5,214 bases of DNA, from NCBI GenBank assembly GCA_947522695.1, contig CANNTX010000051.1:1-5214 (forward strand). The letters are read 5' to 3'. A program made the translations under genes and the position numbers. This document shows positions 1-4,751 of the stretch, one piece after another (the first letter of the stretch is position 1; the number at the start of each line of letters is the position of its first letter). The notes beneath the pieces are model-generated. The model saw only the letters and a list, made by a program, of their open reading frames with translations, was not told the origin of the DNA and did no database searches. The DNA comes from an uncultured Bacilli bacterium. Its GTDB lineage: Bacteria > Bacillota_I > Bacilli_A > RF39 > UBA660.

Positions 1-603
1 CATAATCATTCCTAATAATGAATTAATTCTTCTTATCTTTTCATATAATGAATTAATTCTATGTTTATACCAAAATAATTTTTCATCATCATGACCACTT
101 AAATTATCACACATAATAAATTCTTCACTCATCGGTAATATTTCTGATAAGAATAATTTAGATTCATTTTTTAATCCTTCTCTTTCATTTTTATAATGAC
201 CAAGTTCATGAGTTAACAAAATTGAATCAATAATAGTACTAGTTTTATTTATTTCAATTTTATTACTAGATCTATTACATTCACCATAAATTAAAGGTCT
301 AACATTACCTTCTGAATAAGCAACTTTATTTCTTAAAACATCATCTATATCATAATTAATACTAAACTTATTATAAAAATCTTTAACAAACTCTAATACT
401 TCTTCATCAGAATATTTAGGTAAATCATTAATATCATTTTCGTCATATTTTCCTCTAATAGAACTACTTAGCATTAAAGAAATGTTATAAATAAAATCTG
501 CATACTTAAAATAAACACTATCTTTATACTTATTAATAAAATCCTTAAGTTCTTTTTCTAATTTTAATCTGTCAATATATTGATTCATATCCATTGCATT
601 CAT
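1..603 (-). CDS. Compact M3-like zinc metallopeptidase (HELGH), 3' end outside window
   Basis: The frame is open from an ATG at 603 to the window edge: 201 residues without a stop, so the C-terminus is missing. Residues 132-136 are HELGH, the zinc-binding and catalytic motif of gluzincin peptidases. The ungapped stretch INKTSTIIDSILLTHELGH (118-136) resembles the pre-motif strand and helix of M3 oligoendopeptidase F, and LFLSEILPMSEEF (150-162) resembles the family's third-ligand helix, making Glu154 the likely third zinc ligand. No signal peptide is visible, so it is probably cytosolic. PepF enzymes carry a long N-terminal region of several hundred residues before HELGH; here there are only about 130, partly acidic and helical. 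The start could also be Met4 or Met6; the SD upstream (GAGTGGG) is poor. ImmA/IrrE peptidases also have HELGHY, but the flanks fit M3 better. Peptidase activity is well supported; substrate is unknown. Confidence 0.72.
   Translation of the reverse strand, partial: MNAMDMNQYIDRLKLEKELKDFINKYKDSVYFKYADFIYNISLMLSSSIRGKYDENDINDLPKYSDEEVLEFVKDFYNKFSINYDIDDVLRNKVAYSEGNVRPLIYGECNRSSNKIEINKTSTIIDSILLTHELGHYKNEREGLKNESKLFLSEILPMSEEFIMCDNLSGHDDEKLFWYKHRINSLYEKIRRINSLLGMIM
15..60. repeat. Direct repeat of 16 bp, two copies 30 bp apart, inside the peptidase gene
   Basis: The sequence ATAATGAATTAATTCT occurs at 15-30 and again, identical, at 45-60. The offset is 30 bp, an exact number of codons, and both copies read as RINSL in the peptidase (residues 182-186 and 192-196). 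This is an in-frame decapeptide-spaced coding repeat, probably a local duplication within a helix rather than a regulatory repeat. Confidence 0.6.
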
Positions 604-623
604 AAAAACACCCACTCACATAT

Positions 624-632
624 AATATAGCA
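624..632 (-). promoter_or_regulatory. Extended -10 promoter candidate for the peptidase gene
   Basis: Read on the minus strand this is TGCTATATT, a TG-N-TATAAT-type extended -10 with one mismatch in the hexamer. The region 17-18 bases further upstream is only a T-run, so there is no good -35. A start near 617 would give a leader of about 14 bases before the ATG at 603. It sits in the 53-base gap after the slipin stop codon, so the peptidase may have its own promoter in addition to read-through. Confidence 0.4.
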
Positions 633-647
633 CAAATTTATCAAAAG

Positions 648-679
648 AAAAAATAACTATTTCTTTTTAGTTATTTTTT
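648..679 (-). terminator. A/U-rich hairpin at the end of the slipin gene, weak intrinsic terminator
   Basis: Bases 648-659 and 668-679 are a perfect 12-bp inverted repeat around an 8-base loop. On the minus strand the second arm runs into a T-rich tract (TTTTTTCTTTTG). The stem contains a single G-C pair and overlaps the slipin stop codon (657-659), so termination is likely inefficient and some transcripts may continue into the peptidase gene. Confidence 0.4.
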
Positions 680-1430
680 TTACAATTTCACCACTATTTC
701 CTTGCTTAAAAGCATCCATTACTTCAATTGGAATAGCAAAGATAATTGTATTAGATTGGTCTGATGAAATATCATTTATAGTTGATAAAGTTCTTAAATG
801 AAGTGCTCCCGGTGTAGATGCCATAATTTTAGCCGCTTCTGCTAAATTTTTAGATGCTTCTACTTCACCAGCAGCCTTAGTAATAACAGCTGCCTTTTCT
901 CTTTCTGCTTCTGCAACTTTAGCAATAACTCTCTTCATCTCTTCAGGTAATGAAACATCTTTTAATTCTACATTTTCAACCTTTATTCCCCAAGGATCTG
1001 TAGCTAAATCAACAACTTTACAAATTTCTTCTGATATTTTATCTCTTTCAGATAATAACTCATCTAATGATACTGCACCAACCGCATTACGCATAGTTGT
1101 TTGAGCAAGTTGTGCAACCGCAAATCTAAAATTTTCAACTGCTAAAATTGCTTTAGATGCATCGAAAATTTTATAATATAAAACCGCATTAATTCTTATT
1201 GATACATTATCTTTAGTAATAGCATCTTGTTCAGGTACATCTACTGCTTTAGTTCTAATATCAACCTTTTTTAAAGATTCAAATATCGGTAAAATAACAT
1301 GCCATCCCGGATTTAACATCTTATCATATTTACCACATCTAAACTTAATACCTCTTTCATATTCATCAATTTGTCTAATAGATGGCAAAATAATTGCTAA
1401 AACAAATATTAAAAGAATAATCAATATCAT
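657..1430 (-). CDS. Slipin/stomatin-like SPFH membrane protein
   Basis: A 257-residue SPFH (band 7) protein of the slipin type, a membrane-anchored scaffold that oligomerises into membrane microdomains. Residues 1-16 form one hydrophobic N-terminal anchor. The SPFH domain follows at about 17-175, with slipin-typical segments ERGIKFRCGKY (25-35), NPGWHVILPIF (40-50), VDIRTKAVDVPEQDAITKDN (56-75) and GIKVENVELKDVSLPEEM (148-165). Residues 168-205 are an Ala/Glu/Lys-rich coiled coil, and the tail has the family pattern ALHLRTL...SNTIIFAIPIEV (209-237). The length is normal for slipins. The ATG at 1430 is set by AGGAG at 1440-1444, 9 bases upstream. Slipins are often paired with an NfeD membrane protease; no NfeD gene is in this window. 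The neighbour downstream is a zinc peptidase and the divergent neighbour a DUF308-like membrane protein. Family assignment is firm; the cellular role is inferred. Confidence 0.93.
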   Translation of the reverse strand: MILIILLIFVLAIILPSIRQIDEYERGIKFRCGKYDKMLNPGWHVILPIFESLKKVDIRTKAVDVPEQDAITKDNVSIRINAVLYYKIFDASKAILAVENFRFAVAQLAQTTMRNAVGAVSLDELLSERDKISEEICKVVDLATDPWGIKVENVELKDVSLPEEMKRVIAKVAEAEREKAAVITKAAGEVEASKNLAEAAKIMASTPGALHLRTLSTINDISSDQSNTIIFAIPIEVMDAFKQGNSGEIVKKITKKK

Positions 1431-1453
1431 TTTCTCATACTCCTCTCACCATA

Positions 1454-1482
1454 AGTGTATCTAAATAACTAAATAATATCAA
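1454..1482 (-). promoter_or_regulatory. Promoter of the slipin gene
   Basis: On the minus strand there is TTGATA (1477-1482), a 17-base spacer, then TACACT (1454-1459). The start would lie near 1447, leaving a leader of about 17 bases that contains the AGGAG site at 1440-1444. Both hexamers match the housekeeping sigma consensus at 4 of 6 positions or better and the spacing is ideal. Confidence 0.6.
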
Positions 1483-1488
1483 TAAAAA

Positions 1489-1517
1489 TTGACTTTAACC
1501 TCAAGATAAACTATTAT
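1489..1517 (+). promoter_or_regulatory. Promoter of the DUF308-like gene, back to back with the slipin promoter
   Basis: TTGACT at 1489-1494, a 17-base spacer and TATTAT at 1512-1517 make a near-consensus housekeeping promoter. Its -35 is only 6 bases from the -35 of the divergent slipin promoter. The predicted start at about 1524 coincides with the first base of the ribosome binding site, giving a leader of about 12 bases. A second TATAAT at 1518-1523 lacks a properly spaced -35. Confidence 0.65.
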
Positions 1518-1523
1518 TATAAT

Positions 1524-1529
1524 AGGTGA
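1524..1529 (+). promoter_or_regulatory. Ribosome binding site that fixes a TTG start
   Basis: AGGTGA lies 6 bases before the TTG at 1536. The overlapping GTG at 1526 runs into a stop after seven codons and there is no ATG nearby in frame, so this site decides for TTG as the initiation codon. Confidence 0.65.
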
Positions 1530-1535
1530 AGAAAA

Positions 1536-2090
1536 TTGAAAATATTTAATAAAAAATTAGATCGTACAGACAAAATTAATTTAATAATATCCGGTGTTAT
1601 TTTATTTTTAGGACTAATGTTAATAATCCTATCTCCAGCAACTGATTATGCGCCAATAACAATGCTTTATTTAACATTTATGGTTTACTCATTAATAAAA
1701 ATCTTAGAATATTTCCTAACCAAACCAAAAGATGATAATGAAGAATTATATACTACCATCGTATGTGCTATTGCTGCCTTTAGTGGATTTAAATATATTG
1801 ATTATAATCCTCCAATGGTTTTATCCCTAACCCTTGCCGTATGGGTATGTGCTATGGCTATCATTAAATTAATTAAAATCGATTATTTACATGATCGAAA
1901 CGATAAAATGATGTATATAAATTTAGGAACATTCTTCTTATTCTTATTATTAGGACTTTTAACTAGTATAAACTTATACTTTAGTGAAACAGTTCAATTT
2001 CTAATGTTAGGCTTCTTCTTTATTTGTGTAGGAATACTAGATTTAACAGAAGATTTAATAAGAATCCTAACTGATAAAAATATCATTTAA
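1536..2090 (+). CDS. Six-helix membrane protein, DUF308/HdeD-like
   Basis: A 184-residue integral membrane protein starting at TTG and ending in TAA. Hydrophobic segments fall at about 15-33, 40-60, 71-86, 94-114, 126-147 and 153-170, in three pairs of helices separated by short charged loops such as TKPKDDNEE (62-70) and DYLHDRNDK (116-124). Size and pairing resemble the DUF308/HdeD family, whose E. coli founder is linked to acid resistance; I see no residue signature that proves membership, so this is a topology-based call. There are no obvious transport or catalytic motifs. It is divergent from the slipin gene with adjoining promoters, which would allow joint control, and it is followed directly by its own terminator, so it looks monocistronic. 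An otherwise unnamed membrane protein is the alternative. Confidence 0.6.
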   Translation: MKIFNKKLDRTDKINLIISGVILFLGLMLIILSPATDYAPITMLYLTFMVYSLIKILEYFLTKPKDDNEELYTTIVCAIAAFSGFKYIDYNPPMVLSLTLAVWVCAMAIIKLIKIDYLHDRNDKMMYINLGTFFLFLLLGLLTSINLYFSETVQFLMLGFFFICVGILDLTEDLIRILTDKNII

Positions 2091-2092
2091 TT

Positions 2093-2121
2093 AACATATC
2101 AACTATTGGTATGTTTTTTTT
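2093..2121 (+). terminator. Intrinsic terminator after the DUF308-like gene
   Basis: AACATATC (2093-2100) pairs with GGTATGTT (2108-2115), an 8-bp stem with one G-T pair and a 7-base loop. The stem runs into an uninterrupted T tract to 2121. It begins 2 bases after the stop codon of the upstream gene. Confidence 0.8.
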
Positions 2122-2129
2122 ATTTTACA

Positions 2130-2138
2130 TGATATAAT
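2130..2138 (+). promoter_or_regulatory. Extended -10 promoter for the methyltransferase-spoVS unit
   Basis: TGATATAAT is a perfect extended -10 (TG-N-TATAAT). No acceptable -35 sits 16-18 bases upstream, where the preceding terminator hairpin lies; the TG extension may compensate. A start near 2145 would leave a leader of about 10 bases before the ATG at 2155. Confidence 0.6.
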
Positions 2139-2154
2139 TTACCTGTGATGTGAT

Positions 2155-2994
2155 ATGAAAATAATTGAAAATTTTAATGATTATGAAGTACTAAGTACAA
2201 GTAATGGATACAAATATGAAAGATGGGGAAAATATTATTTAAAAAGACCAGATCCTGAAATAATTTGGCCTGGTAATGAAAATATTAAAGTAAATGCTGT
2301 TTATGAAAGAAGTAATACCGGTGGCGGTAATTGGACTTTAAATAACGTTCCATCATCTTGGACAGTTAATTATAAAGATTTAAAATTTAATCTTAAACTT
2401 ATGGGATTTAAACATACAGGATTATTTCCCGAGCAAGCTTATAACTGGGATTTAATAAGAGAAACAATTAAAAATACTAATCATAAATGCAAAGTTCTAA
2501 ACTTATTTGCCTACACTGGTGCTGCCAGCATTGCTGCTTTAAAAGAAGGAGCTGAAGTAGTTCATGTTGATGCATCTCGTGGAATGATTGATTGGGCTAA
2601 AGAAAATGTTAAAGTAAATAATTTAGAAAATGAATATATTAGATTCTTTGTTGATGATGTTAAAAAATTTGTTAAAAGAGAAATCAGAAGAAATAATAAA
2701 TACGATATTATAATTATGGATCCCCCTTCATTTGGAAGAGGTTCTAAAAATGAAGTATGGCAAATTGAAAAAGACTTATATGATCTAGTTAAAGATACTG
2801 CATCCCTACTAAGTGATGATGCTTCTCTATTTATTATTAATACTTATACAACCGGACTATCCAAAACTGTACTAGAAAATATCTTAACTCTTACCATTCC
2901 TAAAAAAGGGACTATTCTATCAGAAGAACTAGGCTTTAAAGATAATCAAGGCTTAATCTTACCATGTGGAATCACAACAAGATGGCAAAAATAA
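2155..2994 (+). CDS. Class I SAM-dependent methyltransferase, COG1092 (RlmI/RlmK-like, probable rRNA target)
   Basis: A 279-residue Rossmann-fold methyltransferase of the family that includes the 23S rRNA enzymes RlmI and RlmKL. The N-terminal 100 residues carry the family segment around RPDPEIIWPG (31-40) and MGFKHTGLFPEQAYNWDL (83-100). SAM-binding motif I is VLNLFAYTGAAS (114-125), followed by the acidic VDAS (138-141), VDDV (166-169) and the catalytic-loop motif DPPSFGRG (189-196). It lacks the PUA RNA-binding domain of RlmI. After strand 5 the sequence is INTYTTGLS (228-236), with no Cys where m5C enzymes have a nucleophile, so an N-methyltransferase chemistry is more likely; the exact target base cannot be read from sequence. 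The ATG at 2155 is the first in frame after a TGA at 2146-2148. The SD is weak (GTGAT twice, 2145-2154). Only 45 bases and no terminator separate it from spoVS. Confidence 0.85.
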   Translation: MKIIENFNDYEVLSTSNGYKYERWGKYYLKRPDPEIIWPGNENIKVNAVYERSNTGGGNWTLNNVPSSWTVNYKDLKFNLKLMGFKHTGLFPEQAYNWDLIRETIKNTNHKCKVLNLFAYTGAASIAALKEGAEVVHVDASRGMIDWAKENVKVNNLENEYIRFFVDDVKKFVKREIRRNNKYDIIIMDPPSFGRGSKNEVWQIEKDLYDLVKDTASLLSDDASLFIINTYTTGLSKTVLENILTLTIPKKGTILSEELGFKDNQGLILPCGITTRWQK

Positions 2995-3028
2995 TGAATT
3001 AAATTTAAATACTTTAATATACTTAACT

Positions 3029-3034
3029 AGGAGG
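3029..3034 (+). promoter_or_regulatory. Consensus ribosome binding site of spoVS
   Basis: AGGAGG lies 5 bases before the ATG at 3040, the best Shine-Dalgarno match in the window. It indicates strong translation of SpoVS even if the mRNA is shared with the poorly initiated methyltransferase upstream. Confidence 0.85.
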
Positions 3035-3039
3035 AAATA

Positions 3040-3303
3040 ATGGAAATACTAAAAGTTTCAAGTAAAAGTAACCCTAGTAAAGTAGCAGGGGCAATTGCCG
3101 GAATATTTAGAGATGGCAAAAATGAATTAGAAATCCATACAATTGGAGCCGGAAGTTTAAATCAAGGAGTTAAAGCAGTAGCTATAGCCCGTGGTTTTGT
3201 TGCTCCAAGTGGTAAAAATTTAGTTATTATTCCTGCTTTTTCAGATATCCAAATAGATGGTGAAGAAAAAACAGCTATAAAATTAATTGTTGAATCAAAA
3301 TAA
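3040..3303 (+). CDS. spoVS: Stage V sporulation protein S
   Basis: An 87-residue protein that matches SpoVS along its whole length, with the hallmark start MEILKVSSKSNPSKVAGAIA (1-20), the central IGAGSLNQGVKAVAIARGFV (35-54) and the end PAFSDIQIDGEEKTAIKLIV (65-84). SpoVS is a small Alba-like alpha/beta protein thought to bind nucleic acid. In Bacillus it acts in late spore development, spore coat assembly and septation. It is also kept in non-sporulating lineages, so it does not prove that this organism makes spores. The gene follows the methyltransferase by 45 bases without a terminator, so co-transcription is likely; a TATACT at 3018-3023 could be a -10, but has no -35 and would place the start inside the SD. 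A shared bidirectional terminator follows. Confidence 0.95.
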   Translation: MEILKVSSKSNPSKVAGAIAGIFRDGKNELEIHTIGAGSLNQGVKAVAIARGFVAPSGKNLVIIPAFSDIQIDGEEKTAIKLIVESK

Positions 3304-3330
3304 AATACTTCAAAATCGAAGTATTTTTTT
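3302..3330. terminator. Bidirectional terminator between convergent spoVS and ffh
   Basis: AAAATACTTC (3302-3311) and GAAGTATTTT (3318-3327) form a perfect 10-bp stem with a 6-base loop. On the plus strand the T run continues to 3330. On the minus strand the stem is followed by TTTTATTTTG-like sequence. It fills most of the 33 bases between the spoVS stop (3303) and the ffh stop (3337) and overlaps the last bases of the spoVS stop codon, so one hairpin can serve both transcripts. Confidence 0.82.
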
Positions 3331-3336
3331 CAATAT

Positions 3337-4644
3337 CTAAAATGGCATTTTAAAATTTCCATTACTCATCATTTTCATCATTTTTTTCATTTCTTCAAAT
3401 TGTTTAAGTAATCTATTAACCTCTTCTACACTTCTTCCTGATCCTTTTGCAATTCTTTGTTTTCTTGTTGCCTTTAATACTTCCGGATGTTTTCTTTCAT
3501 AAGGAGTCATAGATAAAACAATTGCTTCAATATGAGCCATATCTTTAGGATTAATATTAATTTGATTTAATCCCATGTTTCTTGCTCCCGGTAACATCTT
3601 TAAAATATTTTCAAGTGGTCCTAACTTTCTAATTTGTTTTAAATTAGTTAAGAAATCCTCTAAATCATAATCACCTTTACGCATTTTTTTAGCTAAATCT
3701 TTAGCATCATCTTCACTAATCGCATTACTTGCTTTTTCAGCAATAGATAAAATATCTCCCATATCTAAAATACGATTAGCCATTCTTTCAGGATAGAACT
3801 CAGTTAATCCATCTAATTTTTCCGAATCACCAACAAACTTAATAGGAATATTAGTTAAATGTCTAACTGATAAGGCAACTCCACCCTTCGTATTACCATC
3901 TAACTTAGTTAAAATAGCACCAGTTAATTTTAATTTATTATTAAATCCATTAATAACATTAATTGCATCTTGTCCCATCATTGCATCAATAACAAGTAGT
4001 ACTTCATCTGGTTTAACAATATTTTCGATATCAACAAGTTCATTCATTAAATCATCATCAATATGTAATCTACCAGCCGTATCTATAATTATATAATCAT
4101 TATTATTATTTTTAGCAAACTCTAAAGCTTCCTTAACTATTTCTCTAGGATCTTCTTTTCCTTTAGTGAATACATCCATATTTAAAGACTTACCTAAATC
4201 ACATAACTGATCAATAGCAGCCGGTCTATAAACATCGCATGCAACAAGTAAAGGCTTCTTATTATTTTTCTTTCTAACTAAATTTGCTATCTTAGCACAA
4301 CTTGTTGTCTTACCAGATCCTTGTAAACCAACTAACATAATAATTGTTGGCTTTTTATTAACTTCAAGAGGAACATAATTATCACCAAGTAAACTTATTA
4401 ACTCATCTTTACATAATTTAATAAATAACTCTTCCGGTTTTAAATTCTTACCAACTTCTAATCCTAAAGCTTTCTCTTTAACATTTCTAGTAAATTCTTT
4501 AACAACTTCATAGTTAACATCAGCTTCTAATAATGCCATTCTTATTTCTTTTATTGCATCACTTATGTTGTCTTCAGTAATTTTACCCATACCCTTAATA
4601 TTTTTAATCGCATTACTTAATCTATCACCCATGTATTCAAACAT
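3337..4644 (-). CDS. ffh: Signal recognition particle GTPase Ffh (SRP54 homologue)
   Basis: A 435-residue Ffh, which binds signal sequences of nascent membrane and secreted proteins and, with SRP RNA, docks the ribosome to FtsY at the membrane. The N domain (1-95) holds ALLEADVNYEV (37-47). The G domain shows GLQGSGKTT (106-114, P-loop), DVYRPAA (137-143), DTAGR (188-192), TKLDG (246-250) and GDSEKLDGL (272-280). The linker LGPLENILKMLPG (341-353) leads to the M domain, with the SRP-RNA-binding region RKQRIAKGSGRS (394-405) and a Met-rich helix KKMMKMM (420-426) suited to signal peptide binding. All key motifs are intact. The C-terminal tail is short but normal for the family. The ATG at 4644 has AGAGGA 8 bases upstream (4653-4658); Met5 is an unlikely alternative. 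In many Bacillota ffh follows ylxM; here it has its own promoter and a different upstream gene. Confidence 0.98.
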   Translation of the reverse strand: MFEYMGDRLSNAIKNIKGMGKITEDNISDAIKEIRMALLEADVNYEVVKEFTRNVKEKALGLEVGKNLKPEELFIKLCKDELISLLGDNYVPLEVNKKPTIIMLVGLQGSGKTTSCAKIANLVRKKNNKKPLLVACDVYRPAAIDQLCDLGKSLNMDVFTKGKEDPREIVKEALEFAKNNNNDYIIIDTAGRLHIDDDLMNELVDIENIVKPDEVLLVIDAMMGQDAINVINGFNNKLKLTGAILTKLDGNTKGGVALSVRHLTNIPIKFVGDSEKLDGLTEFYPERMANRILDMGDILSIAEKASNAISEDDAKDLAKKMRKGDYDLEDFLTNLKQIRKLGPLENILKMLPGARNMGLNQININPKDMAHIEAIVLSMTPYERKHPEVLKATRKQRIAKGSGRSVEEVNRLLKQFEEMKKMMKMMSNGNFKMPF

Positions 4645-4681
4645 ATTATCAATCCTCTCTAATTACGTATAACACGTATTT

Positions 4682-4711
4682 ATTATATTAATTTACTACC
4701 TTAAAAGTCAA
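4682..4711 (-). promoter_or_regulatory. Promoter of ffh
   Basis: On the minus strand: TTGACT (4706-4711), an 18-base spacer and a perfect TATAAT (4682-4687). The start would be near 4675, giving a leader of about 30 bases. It lies just after the terminator of the upstream gene, so ffh is probably transcribed independently. Confidence 0.72.
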
Positions 4712-4721
4712 GAAATATAAC

Positions 4722-4748
4722 AAAAAGAAAAGACTCACAATGAGTCTT
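4722..4748 (-). terminator. Intrinsic terminator of the unrecognised upstream gene
   Basis: AAGACTCA (4730-4737) and TGAGTCTT (4741-4748) form a perfect 8-bp stem with a 3-base loop. Read on the minus strand it is followed by TTCTTTTTG, a U-rich tract. It begins 3 bases after the TAG stop at 4752 of the upstream gene. The plus strand has no T tract after the stem, so it acts in one direction. Confidence 0.82.
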
Positions 4749-4751
4749 AAC

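Noticed and set aside
1..603. ImmA/IrrE-type peptidase identity, because of HELGHY
   Set aside because: The third-ligand region and the INKTSTIIDSILLT stretch fit M3 better, and no HTH or typical LLMP ending was clear. It is kept as an alternative only.
1536..2090. NfeD partner of the slipin
   Set aside because: The protein is six helices with no soluble OB-fold or serine-protease domain, so it does not fit NfeD.
2106..2138. TTGGTA at 2106-2111 as the -35 for the methyltransferase promoter
   Set aside because: The spacer to TATAAT at 2133 would be 21 bases, too long, and the hexamer lies in the terminator stem of the upstream gene.
2965..3001. Sigma-H type promoter for spoVS (GAAT-like element at 2993-3001)
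   Set aside because: The -10-like match AATGAATTA is present, but the only GGA-containing -35 candidate is about 19 bases away instead of 11-12 and matches poorly.
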